Below, piece by piece: positions 33,609-45,796 of a DNA stretch of 64,000 nt. Within the stretch, counting starts at the first letter, position 1; each line of letters starts with the position of its first letter. Position numbers and translations under genes: made by a program. Source of the stretch: Conchocele bisecta (lineage: Eukaryota > Mollusca > Bivalvia > Lucinida > Thyasiridae); contig CM055266.1 of the NCBI GenBank assembly GCA_029237695.1, positions 110,625,370 to 110,689,369 on the forward strand. Reading direction: 5' to 3'. The notes under the pieces are model-generated. The model saw nothing but the letters and a program-made list of their open reading frames with translations. It had not been told where the DNA came from and searched no databases.

Positions 33609-33903
33609 ATGCATCTTTCTCACCCTGTGACAGCAGCATTTTACAACATATAGCCAAACATACAGGCTGACATATGGAGTATAATGTCCCAATCCCCTAA
33701 ATGCGCATACTATCTAATTTCGTATGCCCCAAACCCCTGAACGGTTGGTTTATCTCCCCTGGTGATCCCGGGGTCGAAAGGGGATCCTGGGTAGAACCCC
33801 CCTCTCCCCTGCACCAGTGGTGGACATGAATGGTGTGCAGCGCCTGGGGGTATTAGCAAACTTCTTCCTGCTGTCCATCTTGGTGTACTTGGCCAGTTGC
33901 TGC

Positions 33904-33965
33904 GACCTAGCGGACAAGGCATCCGCCTCGCAACTGGGAGGTCGAAGGTTCGAGCCTCCACTCGG
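33904..33965 (+). repeat. Second tRNA-like segment
   Basis: GACCTAGCGGACAAGGCATC (A-box-like) and AGGTTCGAGCCTCC (good B box) at tRNA-like spacing. Acceptor-stem pairing is not convincing. The minus-strand open frames through 33710-33971 are unsupported. 33609-33903 is GC-rich without gene signals. Confidence 0.5.
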
Positions 33966-34074
33966 TCTCATGTGACCGGTTGGTGAGCCTCCAGATAGTT
34001 CAATTTAACCCACTTCAGCCTAAGGACACAAACATTTTAGTTGTAAAAAATCTCAATAATTTGTGTATTACTCC

Positions 34075-34285
34075 ATATTATAAGTTATTGTGATTCTACA
34101 CAGGCTATATGGTGTAATATTGCCCGTCTGGAGGTATATTGACCCGAGGCGATAGCCGAGGGTGAACATACCTTCAGACGGGCAATATTACACCATATAG
34201 CCTGTGTAGAATCGCGTCGGGTGAACATACCTCCAGACGGGCAATATTACACCATATAGCCTGTGTATAATCACAATAACGTTTG
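34075..34285. repeat. Fold-back with three GGCAATATTACACCATATAG arms
   Basis: ACACAGGCTATATGGTGTAA at the left is followed by two direct copies of its complement, GCAATATTACACCATATAGC, at the right, each preceded by CCGACGGG/CCAGACGGG-type words. One arm is thus duplicated. Confidence 0.8.
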
Positions 34286-34619
34286 TCATACCGCAGATCC
34301 GTTATTTGGCCGTATAAACATATCTCTTCTTTTCATCTTTGAGTTTTTTCAGGAAGAAAAATAATCCGAGATTCGATTTTCTACCGTCATTCTTAATATA
34401 AAGGCGTAAATGAACATTTTGTTTTTTTATTAAACGAAAACAAACTAAATATGGAGTGAGAAATCCCTCGAAAACGACTTTATGACTGCTCTCCCTTTGG
34501 CGCCTCTAGAAGAATGCGACTGGTTCCCAAATATTCGCTGTCATTGCTATGCCGCGTTTCGTGCGTGGAACCCATAGTTTATGACTTAAATATAGCCATG
34601 TCACGAAGCGAATTGTGTT

Positions 34620-34930
34620 TGTGGCATTTTATGCCACCCGGTTTCGAAGAAACGAGTGGCATATAGTGTTTGGACTGTCCGTCTGTCCGGGCCAACATCG
34701 GGGGTTTAGGAGCTTAGGGTAAGGGTTAGTAACAAAGGATTCCTTTGTTACAGTCGGTAAGCTCCTAATTCCATTGATCTTTAGGAGCTAATCCTTTGAT
34801 CTTTTAAAGAACAAATAGCTCATAACTCTCAAATGTTTGGACCGTCCGTCTGTCCGTCCATCCGTCCGTCCGTCTGTCCGTCTGTCTGTCTGTCTGTCTG
34901 TCCGTCCGTCACACTTTTCGGTTAACCACT
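34620..34930. repeat. Short palindromes and a (CCGT/CTGT)n microsatellite
   Basis: GTGGCATTTTATGCCAC and AACAAAGGATTCCTTTGTTA palindromes are followed by CCGTCTGTCCGTCC-type repeats at 34845-34912. The Arg/Ser/Val-Pro frame across them is an artefact. Confidence 0.8.
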
Positions 34931-35518
34931 TTGTCACAGTTTCTCAAATATGCTGCAGGTGGCATCCGCGTTCGACAGACGCATTTCTTGTTCGCTCATA
35001 TTTTGATGAGCGAAGAATATTTATAGAAAAATAAACAATAAAGACTGGTTTTGAGTGTACAATTTGTTACTTTTATTGATCAATTCGGGGTTTTATTGTG
35101 TTTAGTGAGGAATACAATTCGCAATCGGTAGACGCTTGCAAAATGTGTCTTCATTGGACGCGAGGCGCCGGAGGGGAATCGCAATTCCTGTATGTTCGAC
35201 GGCCTTGGCAGGTCATATAATACATATGACCAGGCAAGCTAGCCAATCAAAAGCCGAGAAACTTATCTGCGGTATGACAACGGTATATATTGTTACCACT
35301 CATGTGTCGTCGAGACGGTTCAAATGAGTGATAACAACATATACTTCTAAGATGAAATAAATGAAATACGGATTTTGTTCCTCAAAAGTTTCATACTAAT
35401 GGTACCAAGTGTTTTCCGGACGGGTGCCTGGCATAAAGGATAGGAATTGAGAAGTACTGATTGTTCGATAGAGTGTCTCATATGACTGACCCTGTCAATA
35501 GGGGTGACACTAAATAAC
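34931..35518. other. Intronic gap with a minor fold-back
   Basis: GTTACCACTCATGTGTCGTC and the inverted AATGAGTGATAACAACATAT near 35295-35345. A related GTCGAGACGGTTCAAATGAG word recurs at about 55520. No gene seen. Confidence 0.5.
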
Positions 35519-35892
35519 AAGGTGTATGATCACGTGGTACTAACAACAACAACAATTATTGACATTTCCAGAATCCATCTGATTCAAAGTACGTATTCTT
35601 TTATAGTGTCCTTATTACGTAACGGATTTTGATGAAATATGGCGCATCAAACGTGTCTTGTGAAGCTACAGTTGGTGGTCTCCGACACAGAAATCGATTC
35701 TTCGCAAAAATGACATAAGTCTGTGCCAAACTCCATGGACCACCAAATGCAGCTCATGAAAACGTGTATTCTGCGCCATATTTCATCAAAATCCGTTTCA
35801 TATGAAGGAAAATATAAAATCATATTTTCAAGATTTCAACACTTTAAGCCATTGTTGTTTTTGTTATAACCACGTGATCATGCACCTTGAAT
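35519..35892. mobile_element. Fold-back element, family G, copy 3
   Basis: AAGGTGTATGATCACGTGGT and the inverted AACCACGTGATCATGCACCT. A short (ACTTT)n run follows at 35900-35920. Confidence 0.88.
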
Positions 35893-36084
35893 ACACACAC
35901 TTTACTTTACTTTACTTTATGATTCCCTCGGCAACCCAAGCTGCTTAAGCCTTCACCCATTCGTCCGCGGTGTCGATCAATTGAGTCGTCTGAAGAACAG
36001 CGAACAGGCTCTTGGTTGAGTCGTACTTGCATTCTGAATGTTGTTTCGCCAGATTTTACTTGTCGTCTTTTGTGAAGATATTTT

Positions 36085-36320
36085 ATATATGTGGCTGTGA
36101 CTGGAGAAATTGGTCTTATGAGTTTTGCAACCAGTGTAGATCCAGATTAGCCTGTGCATTTGTACAGTCTAATCAGGATCTGCACTGTTCGCAATTCCAT
36201 CAATGAAACACCCGTCATGTTTCTACCAACCACTATAGCTAAAGGAGTATATTATTTTAGCATGAGTCACACAGGTCACAAATGAAATAAGCCCAATTTC
36301 TCCAGTCACAGCCACATATA
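36085..36320. mobile_element. MITE family B, copy 3
   Basis: ATATATGTGGCTGTGACTGG and CCAGTCACAGCCACATATA are near-perfect termini; the core palindrome is on GTGTAGATCCAGATTAGCC. 36321-36693 holds nothing recognised. Confidence 0.9.
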
Positions 36321-36693
36321 GCGACATGCCAATATTTGCCAACAAATATTTGTTTCCCAGAAATGCCAGTATTTTAATACCATCAGGTGACGTGTCAACA
36401 ACCCCGATATTGTTTCAGTCGGACGTCAGCAAGTCAGAATTATCGGCCGATTATTCCGCACAATATGGGACGCTTAGCACCTTGGTAATAACCCGCTCGT
36501 TTCCGCCGTCCATTGATTGAACAGCACAGATCGATGTCCCATACTTCATTTAAATATTACCTTCAAAAAACAATCATCGAATGAACGAAATCAGTGCAAC
36601 ATACAATGTCGTAAATTGCATTAATTAGGTATGTCATTGGTCGAATACACACAGGACGATAGCACTTTAAAGTAACAACATGTAATTACATTT

Positions 36694-36922
36694 TTTCCCG
36701 TCAACACAGTGCGTATGTGCCGTGAAACACGGTGACGTGAAATAGTTTTGATATCCTGTCAATACGACCTAATCACTGCGTATGAATATGTGCGGTTGTC
36801 ATACTAGTCGATTCTCCGATTTTGAGGATGCAGCTAGCTTTTTTTCGTCATTTTAAAGCTATTTATAGGTGTTGACGGGATAAATAGAATAGTAGGTTAG
36901 TGCCGTGAATGGGAAAAATATA
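36694..36922. mobile_element. Fold-back element, family E, copy 3 (truncated)
   Basis: CCCGTCAACACAGTGCGTAT to GGTGTTGACGGGATAAATAG, then only the first arm of the hairpin (GTAGGTTAGTGCCGTGAATG). The internal segment carries an extra GATTCTCCGATTTTGAGGAT stretch. Confidence 0.8.
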
Positions 36923-36959
36923 TATTACATATCTGATATTGCCGCCAATTGTATCTTGA

Positions 36960-37214
36960 TGATGCCATGTTAGTCTGTTGATATCAGGGTCTCAGGTGAG
37001 GCCAGGAAACAGGTAGGAATTCCAATGCTTGTCGAGGAAGTCCTACTGTTCCTGGCTTATCAATATACACTAGCACGATATTTTATTGATCAGGTAACGT
37101 GTTATGCAACAGTATGATCAAACCTTTATTACGTTGCCTATTACACCGACGTAATTTGGTAACGTTATGTGACGTGGTTCGACCAATGCAACGTCAGCGA
37201 ATGTAGTTTTGAAT
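36960..37214. repeat. Fold-back with GCCAGGAAACAGGTAGGAAT arms
   Basis: GGAAACAGGTAGGAATTCC is mirrored by GGAAGTCCTACTGTTCCTGG. It parallels the hairpin at 49900-50030 (GGAAACGCGTAGGAATTTCG) in layout. Confidence 0.6.
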
Positions 37215-38060
37215 GTAGTTTTACGAAACCTGCCCGAATGCTTAAAACAAATTATTTTTTTCGATAATATCAAATTTTATAAAAAAAAAAAAAAGGACCA
37301 ACGAGCTTTCTATTTATTACGCGCCAAAAAATCGAAATAAGAATTGAATCCGAAACCTGGCTAGATAGCTTGGAAATAATCTAACTAAGAAAACAAAAAT
37401 TATATTGGAGAATCGGTCTACTATTTCAGAAATTAGAAAAACAATCCCCATGTTAAATCACTATATAAGATATTTTATTATATACCTACCCATGAAATAC
37501 ATAGTTATACGATGTAAATAAAAGTCATATGTTCTCATCGATGAAATAAACAACTTCCGGTGAAAATACGACTACTTCCGCTATCTATATTCATAAAATC
37601 TATGTTCGGGAAAACAGCGCAAATAGGCTGCAAATACACATTCATTACCGTATACAGTTTAAAAACTGCTTATTTCCATGTAGCGGTATATAATAAATTG
37701 AATATTCATAGTTTTGCAACGAATATGACATATATGTTCATCTCGTGGTGTGAAATGTCCATATTTCACTCATGCCTACCGTCACTCGTGCAATATGGAC
37801 ATTTCACACCATTTCACACCACTCGATGAACATATATGTCATATTCGTTGCAAAAATATGAATGTCCTCTATATATTAAAATTGTAGAATGGGGATTTTA
37901 TGGGGATTTAACATTGGGAAATAGTGTTTTCGTATTAAAATCAATACTGGACCAAATTTCACGAAAAAGAAAGAAGGCTCGTAACTATTTTTTTTAAAAA
38001 TGTAATATTATCGAAAACAAAAATTGTTCTTGCATTGTTTCTATAGCCGTAAAAGTTGGC
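37215..38060. mobile_element. Family-H fold-back, diverged copy 4
   Basis: ACCTGCCCGAATG-like start, TTCGATAATATCAAATTTTA, CCCCATGTTAAATC, and the reverse set near 37890-38040 (GGGGATTTAACATTGGG, AATATTATCGAAAACAA). A long internal palindrome CATATATGTTCATCTCGTGG / CGATGAACATATATGTCATA lies at about 37720-37850. Confidence 0.65.
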
Positions 38061-38083
38061 TGGGTCGAATATTAAAGGTAAAA

Positions 38084-38450
38084 GCCCACTCAGTAGGAAC
38101 AAAATGTTCTTTATATCAGAGACATCATCTGATGCATTTTCTGGCAAAATAAACATTCATTCACCATTACCCCACTTACTAATTGACATTATTATACATT
38201 TTATATCCAACGTAAATTTCCACACTGCTATCAGTTGCGATAACCGTGTTTCCTTAAAATGTTAACGGACATTACTATTTAAACTCTGTATTTATTTGTT
38301 GATGTGCAATGATCATACTTTATTATCTGTCGAAACTATTTTTTTTTCAGGTGACGCATTTAATTAGTATAAATAATTAAAAAATGTAATGCCTCATTTG
38401 CATATGAAAACAGCCTGATACAACCGCGCGTCACTATCAGTGAGTGTTTG
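38084..38450. mobile_element. MITE family K, copy 2 (right end missing)
   Basis: GCCCACTCAGTAGGAACAAA, AATGTTCTTTATATCAGAGA, CGTGTTTCCTTAAAATGTTA as in copy 1; similarity ends near TCACTATCAGTGA. 38451-38874 holds nothing recognised. Confidence 0.75.
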
Positions 38451-38874
38451 TGGTGGGTCGGGGCCATCCCCCACAAACCGTACACAATATACATGTCATA
38501 GTCGGATACAAATACAAAACATGCAATTACAGATATTCACCCTCTTTTGCTCTTGCAGTACTGGGTAGAAATCACTGTTCTATTAAGACTTCATGGTTGA
38601 CTGGTACATGAGAATCGTCATTAATGAGATACCTGAATTTTCAATAAAAAGTTGCACGTGTTATTAAAAAAAAAGACAGTAATACTTATAATAAACCCGC
38701 ATATGACAATGTCACTCTCCAGCGCTGCAAGAGCCAAAGTTTGATTTAGCATATGTAATACATGTAATTGATTATATGTTATCATTCATATTACCCATGA
38801 TCCAACTGAACCAGCCCCACTCTGTAAAAAGTGAAGTTCAATCCTGCTGTGCATCTACATGTTTAAATCGTGTA

Positions 38875-39112
38875 TTAACCCTTTCAACACTACAGCTATT
38901 TATATAGGTGTTTTTAAACAGTGTAGATCCAGACGAGTCGGCTCATCAGGATCTGCACTCTTTGCAAGTAGTTTTCATATTTGTTAAAAAAATAAAATTA
39001 AAAAAAAATTATAAATAGATTATTTGAAAAGTATTTTGTGTTGAATGGAATTGACCGAAAATTAACATATTATATATAATCCATTCCAGTTATTTAGGGC
39101 TGAAAGGGTTAA
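38875..39112. mobile_element. MITE family A, copy 4
   Basis: TTAACCCTTTCAACACTACA and TTAGGGCTGAAAGGGTTAA. The central palindrome has lost one GAGCCGTCT arm segment (GACGAGTCGGCTCATCAGG). Confidence 0.9.
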
Positions 39113-39461
39113 ATGTTACAGTTGTTGGTAACATTATGTATTGACAAACCAATGTACAATCTGTTCCGATCCCCACAGATTATAAAACAAAACGCGGCTG
39201 GTTCCGTCAGATCATGGTCTTTGCTTGAACCTGTATTACTCTATGTATATTATATTCTTCTACTAGATTCATATTTATAATGTCTTTATTTCCCAAACCT
39301 ATAATATGAGGTGGAATGGGAAGTGAGGGGGAGGGGGTGGGGAAGGGGTTAAAACAAAGAAAGTAAGAAAAAAAAAACGCACAAAAGCAGAGATTTATTA
39401 TAGCACCCGCAATTAGCTCAGCTGAAGATGAAATCTTATTTTGGTGTTTTTGTTACATAAA

Positions 39462-42400
39462 TTAAAATTTTGAAATGATAAAGTCTTCCCAAATTTTTGT
39501 AAAGTTTTCAAGTTTGTTGGCCATTATTGCTGCCTTCCTGGATGTTTCATACAATAGTTGAATTCGATGCTTCAGTATGCTGAGACTTGGTACTACTTTT
39601 GAACACCGGCAATAATAGAGATAGTATTTAGTTTCTAATAGTATTAATTGTTTGAAGATACTTATTGTTTTTTCGTAAATCCCAAAGATGAATGATTTTT
39701 CGTTAATTGTAATAGTTATATTTTTGGTCGCTAACCATTCTTGAAGTTTCCTAAATATATTTTGTGTAACCTTACAATCCCAAAACAAATGTTTTATTGT
39801 TTCCGAGAAATTATTACAGAATGTACATAATGGACTACTGACAATTTTAATCTTATTTAGGAAATCATTTGTGGCCAGAATATTGTGGTTTATTCGGTAC
39901 TGGAACCATTTTCGAGTTGTGTCTTTTGTTATGGTATGCGGCCATAAATATATTTTCTTCCATGTTTCATTGTTAAAATTATAGGTGGAGTTCCATTTAA
40001 TTTTACCAGCTGGAGTTTCAGAATTGGAGTTTAATGCGAGGTACATGTCTTTTGTCCCGGTTTTGTTTTTTAGGTATATTTTTAGTTTGTATGGAGTAAA
40101 TGGCATTTGTAACTTTTTTTCGATATTGATAAGTTTCAAACTTTTACCCCAATCTTTTATTGCTTTGACAAGGCCATAATATTGAAGAAAGTTTATATTT
40201 ATGTTGAAATTGTTTTTAAGTTCATTTTGAGAGGCAAAAGTTCCATCAATTTTGATAATGTCATTTATAAAACATATTCCCTTATCAAACCATGCCTTAT
40301 TGAAGAAGGTTGTCCCACATTTTATGTCCTTATTAAAAAATAATGGGCTAGAAAGAAATGCATCCATGTTTATCGGCTTAAGCTTATTTTGTAATTTTAG
40401 ATGAGCTTTTAAAACATCCCGCCAAAAAAGGTTTCTGTATTTAAAATGTTTATAAATTTGTATTTGTTGCACACTATTCTTCTTACCCATGTTGCTTTTA
40501 AAGACGATATATAGTCCTCAATATTTGGCATTTTTAGTCCGCCATCCTCATATTGTTTGCATGTGATAGTGCCTTTTACTCGTGATTTACCTTGCCATAA
40601 AAATTCATACATAATGCTGCTGATATCTTTAACACATGTTTGACTGGGGTTAGGTAGGGATATAAACAGGTGATTTAAAGATGGGAGAAGAAGAGACATT
40701 ATGACTGTGATTCGGCTTAATGGTGTTATGTACCTTTTGTTCCAGCTGTTGATTTTTTCTTTTATGAGCTTCATTTTTTCCGAGAAATTTATGTTCACAA
40801 TTTTTTCTAAATCTGTGTCAAATGTAATTCCAAGCAATTTAAATCTGTTATTTCCCCACTTTAGTTTCCATTTTGTTTTTATTGAGTCTTGGCTAAATTT
40901 TTTTGCCCCAATAAGTTTATCAAAATTAACTTTAAGTCCTGACATATGGGCATATATTTCCAGTTCATTAAGTGTTTCATTTAGTGATTCACTTGATCAA
41001 TCCAAGAAGGCACTAGTGTCATCTGCAAACTGTGTTAGTTTATATTCTGTTCCATTTATTTTAATTCCTTTAATTTTATGATTTTTGCGTATTCTGATTG
41101 CAAGTATTTCTGCGCATAAGATAAATATGTACGGTGAGAGTGGGTCTCCCTGACGACAGCCTCGGTGTATTGAAAAAAAAGGTGAGAGGTTACAATGTTG
41201 ATTAACTGATAGTTGAGCATTTTTGTAGAATAATGTAATCCATTGCCTAATATTTGGTCCGAATTTAAAGTAACGAAGTACTTTATGAATATAGTTCCAC
41301 GATATAGAGTCAAATGCTTTCTCAAAGTCTATAAGAAGAAGAAGTCCTGGGATATTATTTTTTTCAATATATTGTATAATGTCGTATACCTGCCTAGTGT
41401 TTTCCCCCATGTATCTTCCTGAAATAAATCCTGTTTGATCCCCATTTATTAATTTGTCTAATACTGTTTTTATTCTATTAGCGATAGATGCTGATGCCAT
41501 TTTGTAAATTGTCTTTAATAATGAAATAGGTCTATATTTTTTTAGAAAATGTCGAGATTTATTTTCTTTTGGGATTAGTGTTATTATACCCTGCCGTTGA
41601 GTTATAGATATTTCACCCTTCTGATAGCTATAATTTATTGCCCTACAAATTAAATCACCCAGTTTATGCCAAAACATTTTATAAAATTCGCATGCAAATC
41701 CACTTGTACCTGGGCTACGGTTGTTCGTCATGTTTTTAGTGCAAAGGCTATTTCAGTTTTTGTGATTAATCCCTCTAGTTTTTCTGATTCCGTTTCATTT
41801 AATTTTGGTACATGCGTATTTTCCAAAATATTATCCAAATCTAAATCTTTATAAGCAGCTGTGTCTTTATTGCTATACAGTTTGGTGTAAAATAGTTCTG
41901 TTTCTTTTAATATCTCTGACTGATTTGTAATTATTTTGCCATTTTCTGTTTCAAGTTTTGGTATTGTTTTACTTATAAAGTTATGAGATTCAAGTGCACA
42001 GAAATATTTTGTTGGTTTTACTTTAATTTTACGAATTTCCTGGAGTTCTAATTTTAAAATTTCAATTTTATTCATGTCTTCTTTCTTTAACTGTTTTTCC
42101 ATGTCTAATATTTGTTCTGTTAATGATTTTTTCTTTTTCTTGATTGGTTTCTTTTTTTTATAAAGGAAGAATAAGAAATAGATTTTCCACGTAGTTCCAT
42201 CATAAGTGTTTCTAGAAAAAGTTGATCGTTAATTGTGAATTGCAATTCGTTGTTTGGTATTTCATGTAAGTTTTCTCGGTTATATATTGGAATAGCATAT
42301 TGATTTTTTATTTCTTCTATTTTTTCATTAATCATGTTTATGTAATTTATGTCTTTCAGCATTGAATTGTTATGTTTCCATAGTGGTTTTCCCTTTATAA

Positions 42401-42829
42401 AATTGTTGAAACGTAAACTTAACAATACAGGTGAATGATTAGATCTGTAGCTATTTTCAATGATGCAGTTTTTAATTGAAGGTAAAGTATTTTCAGAGAT
42501 GAGGAAGAAATCTAGTCTTGCTTGCTGAAAAGGCTGTCGTCGTCTCCATGTGAACCTACTCATTAGGGGGTGATTGTCTCTAAAAGGGTCGATTAAATAT
42601 TTTTCTTGAATAATTTCTAATAATTTTTCTCTAGATTTTTTATTATTTATATTTTTATAGTTATGATAGTCTAAATCTGGGTCCAAAACAAGGTTAAACT
42701 CTCCGCATAAAATATATTTATCGTTATTCATTTCATCAATTTCTTTTGATATGTTCTGAAAAAAAGGGGATCATCTGAGTTTGGTCCATACAGGCATACA
42801 AGTGTAAATTTAATTCCTATTAAGAACAG
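39462..42829 (-). pseudogene. L1-like LINE ORF2, 5'-truncated, near-complete RT and C-terminus
   Basis: Minus-strand segments join in order: 42829-42732 (GIKFTLVCLYGPNSDDPLFF), 42731-42120 (endonuclease: ILCGEFNLVLDPDLDY, RLDFFLIS, YRSNHSPVLL), 42102-41728 (linker), 41731-40997 (RT: SPGTSGFACEFYKMFW, YRPISLLKTIYKMASASIAN, LLIDFEKAFDSISW, GCRQGDPLSPYIFILCAEIL, KLTQFADDTSAFLD), 40945-40409 (thumb) and 40490-39462 (C-terminus with CTFCNNFSETIKHLFWDC, a C-x2-C-x7-H-x4-C knuckle). About four frameshifts and a TGA after FLD separate them. The RT metal-binding Asp residues (IDF, FADD) remain. The endonuclease has GEFN for GDFN and SNHSPV for SDHSPV. The truncation falls in the endonuclease, typical of incomplete target-primed insertion. 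It lies antisense in intron 1 of the adhesion gene; LINE-encoded antisense frames are shadows. Confidence 0.88.
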
Positions 42830-42862
42830 TTTGCGCCTACTGAGTGGGCATGTACCTTTAAC
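42826..42862. repeat. Family-K terminal stub at the LINE 5' junction
   Basis: AAGAACAGTTTGCGCCTACT then GAGTGGGCATGTACCTTTAA match the right terminus of family K exactly where LINE similarity ends. It may be the target into which the truncated LINE inserted, or the residue of an excision. Confidence 0.6.
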
Positions 42863-42869
42863 TTTAATT

Positions 42870-43618
42870 GATAGGCCCTGGATTTGTTCAGCTTTCGTGA
42901 AACAAACGGCAGTCAATACAGGATACGCCATTTTTCATCAGTCAGTATACAATTATTGTCTTTTTAGGAGATGTACACGAGATTTACGGACCTGAGGAAA
43001 GTTATATTCAATGAGGCCGAAGGCTATTAAAAACTATCAAATTGCAGTAAATAGAAACAAAGCTGAAATACACAATAGAAAATGGAATGGTTTACCGCTA
43101 GACTAACTTATTTTTTTCTAGCATTCTTTCCCTAAAAATATGTAATCCAACAAAAAGTAATGCAGACATATGATCATGCTGCTCGTGCTTATCTAATTAA
43201 GATGTTTTTTTCTTCTATGGCTGTTTATTTTTTGTACTTCCTCTAATTGTTTTTTTCTCTCTATTATTAATTGATACTTATTTTTTTGTATTTGTTTTCT
43301 TTTCTTTATAAAAAATTAAAACATATACATATACAAACAGGTAATTACAGGTAATTTAGAAATATGGAATGGAATGCAATTATGCACATGTATTTTACTA
43401 GTAATATGTCTTGTTTGTTCATGTTTTTGTGTGCAAATAAAAAACTAGAAACAGGAAAAATTACGTCACAGATTACGTCACGTCGGAATTTCATCAAACA
43501 AACAAATTTTGGGAAGGGCGACTTTTTTGTTATTGTTGAAAAAGTACTTACATTTAAATATGTTTTAGATTTAATATGCTTAATAGCCAAACGTTCGGGG
43601 AACATACATTAGTGTATT
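42870..43618. other. Gap without recognised gene
   Basis: T-rich intronic sequence (43195-43330). CAGCTTTCGTGAAACAAACG at about 42890 resembles a family-H terminus. Two mirror open frames at 43345-43612 overlap each other on opposite strands and have no support. Confidence 0.5.
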
Positions 43619-43822
43619 CACGGCGTGGGATCACATAACGTAATGCCTAACGTAATGCTGCTAAATTTTGTATTAAGGGACTCGTAGTGTTGGAACATTG
43701 TCATCGTTAAAGGGAATATATCGCAGTCGTATTGGTGAAAAGTAAGATTTACCCCACAACTCATGGGCGCCACCATTACGCAATATTAAAACAATAGATC
43801 ACGTGATCCCACACCGTGGTAT
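43619..43822. repeat. Fold-back with CGGCGTGGGATCACATAACG arms
   Basis: CACGGCGTGGGATCACATAA at the left and ACGTGATCCCACACCGTGGT at the right are inverted copies about 170 bp apart. Confidence 0.7.
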
Positions 43823-43845
43823 AACAAGTGAAATCTGAACGGATT

Positions 43846-44085
43846 TTAAACCTTCGACCCCGGGAAGCCCGCTATAGCGGTTTATGCAAACAGTGCCGAC
43901 ACAGATGAGCCGTTTCGTAACGAGCCGTCTCCTCGGGGTCGGCACTTTTTCAAAGTAATTTTTATATTTTTGAGAACAAAAACTAACCCCTTTTCATAAA
44001 TGGACTAGTCTGAACATCATTTTGTGACGGTTGGATGGTTGAACAATTATCAATAACCTTTCCAGTTACTTAGGGGTTAGGTTAA
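43846..44085. mobile_element. MITE family A, copy 5 (core with compensated changes)
   Basis: CGCTATAGCGGTTTATGCAA sub-type. The core reads GTGCCGACACAGATGAGCC and CTCGGGGTCGGCAC: both arms carry the same replacement of GATC by CGAC-type bases, so pairing is kept. 44086-44412 has an open frame (44115-44354) without motifs. Confidence 0.8.
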
Positions 44086-44412
44086 TACAAGAAAAATGAC
44101 TTGACAGCAGCGTATTGACGTTTCACCGGAACAGCTATGGCGACAGTGCCGTACATGTCCTACTAATGACGCCGTACATTGTATTTAATACTTTGACAAT
44201 ATTTTATGCCCAGGTTCTAGTCAATATTTGCTTTATTGGATGGCATTGTGCGTTCCCCGTAGCTTATGGATTCTTAATAAAAGTGAATAACATTGACAGA
44301 GTTGGAACCGAGAGAATGGCGAATATAACTGCGGGATACCATTGGGACGGCTAACCTCGTATCATACAAACAGGGGACCCGTCAACTAAATAGACGTACC
44401 ACAGAAATGTTC

Positions 44413-44661
44413 ATATATGTGGCTGTAACAGGAGAAATGGGGCTTATGGATTTTTGCGACCAGTGTAGATCCAGATCAGCCTGTGCATCCGCACAGTCTG
44501 ATCAGGATCTGCACTGTTCGCTATTCCATTAAAGAAACACTTGTTATGGTTCTAACAAGCAGTATGAATCGTTATCAGGCTATAGGAGTGTGACATTTGA
44601 TTAGGAGCTACGCTGTTCACAAATCCCATATGCCCTATTTCTTCAGTCACATCCACATATA
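44413..44661. mobile_element. MITE family B, copy 4
   Basis: ATATATGTGGCTGTAACAGG, core CAGTGTAGATCCAGATCAGC with CTGATCAGGATCTGCACTG, end CAGTCACATCCACATAT. Confidence 0.88.
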
Positions 44662-44878
44662 AGAAATGCTGACAATTTCACCCCTTGATACAGAACATCG
44701 TCTACTCATCGGAATCTACAGTGTTTGCAAATGTTGGCTTAATGGACTGATGAGTTTACATGGGCTTGAACACATCATCAGTAATAGTACGTTCCGCGTG
44801 TAAGACAAATCGTACAAATAATGACATACACCGCATATCCTGACAAGATGGCTCGTGATGAGTGTTTGCAAATGTTGG

Positions 44879-45035
44879 TTTAACCTGTTCAACTCTACAT
44901 ACCTGTACAGTGGTATTGCCGAAAAGTGTAGATCCAGATGAGCCGGCTCGTTACGAGCCGTCTCATCAGGATCTGCGCTTTTTCGCAAGTATTTTTCATA
45001 TTTTTGAGAACAAAAACACCCCCTTTTCATGACTG
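44879..45035. mobile_element. MITE family A, copy 6 (right half missing)
   Basis: TTAACCTGTTCAACTCTACA and an intact core with GGATCTGCGCTTTTTCG; similarity stops after CCCCTTTTCATGACTGGAC. Confidence 0.82.
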
Positions 45036-45125
45036 GACTTGTGCTTGAACCCATGATTGCAGTTAGCATAGCAGTCCAACCACCAACTACCACTAGACTG
45101 TTACGACCCACTTGAAGTTAAAGCC

Positions 45126-45262
45126 TACGGAGCCCCGCAGGGGACGTGTAATTCTTTTTTTTCATTAATTCGTTACAATTCGTTCCCACGAATTAACAAT
45201 TCGTTCCCTCAATTTAACAATTTGTTTACAGGAAATAACAATTCGTTCCCACGGGAATCTGT
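45126..45262 (+). mobile_element. TACGGAGCCCC element with 21-bp minisatellite, family P copy 1 (short)
   Basis: TACGGAGCCCCGCAGGGGAC, then a few AACAATTCGTTCCCACGAATT units, ending in CCACGGGAATCTG. It abuts the family-K fragment. Confidence 0.75.
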
Positions 45263-45560
45263 ATTTATTTTTTTATCTGCACTGATCATGCTTTATAATC
45301 TGTCGAAACTATTATTTCTTCAGGTGACGCATTTTATTAGTATAAATAAATAAAACATGTCATGCTTCATTTCCATATGAAAATAGCTTGATACCACCGC
45401 GAGTCACTATCAGTAAAATATATATTACCAAATGATGACAACTGTATAGCGGACACTCGAAATTTTTAGAACTGGTGGAATAGTGACATAATTACACACT
45501 TATTTAGTTCCTATAAAGAACAGTTTGTACCTACTGAATGGGCATGTACCTTTAATGTGT
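45256..45560. mobile_element. MITE family K, copy 3 (left end missing)
   Basis: TAATCTGTCGAAACTATTAT, AATAGCTTGATACCACCGCG, and right terminus CTACTGAATGGGCATGTACC match the right half of copy 1. Confidence 0.8.
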
Positions 45561-45632
45561 GACTCGCCGTATCGAAATACGACTTATTGGTTCAGCATGT
45601 TCCTAGCACAAACTATAACCATGATAACAGCT

Positions 45633-45796
45633 TTAACCCTTTCAACACTACAGGCCTGTACAGTGGTTTTGGCAAACAGTGTAGATCCAGATGAGCCGGC
45701 TCGGGACGAGCCGTCTCATCAGGATCTGCACTTTTTTGCAAGTAATTTTCATATTTTAGAGAAATAAAAACACCCTCTTTTCATAAATGGACTAGT
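45633..45796. mobile_element. MITE family A, copy 7 (right part missing)
   Basis: TTAACCCTTTCAACACTACA and a full core palindrome; similarity ends at AAATGGACTAGTGAA. Copies 5, 6 and 7 lie within 2 kb of each other. Confidence 0.85.

Noticed and set aside
33710..33971. Two overlapping minus-strand frames rich in Pro, Arg and Gly
   Set aside because: Overlap a tRNA-like segment and GC-rich sequence; frames compete with each other and lack motifs.
43345..43612. Overlapping open frames of 82 and 86 residues on opposite strands
   Set aside because: AT-rich chance frames without motif, splice signal or repeat explanation.
44115..44354. 79-residue hydrophobic frame
   Set aside because: Begins next to a MITE-A end, no signal for splicing or polyadenylation, no family resemblance.
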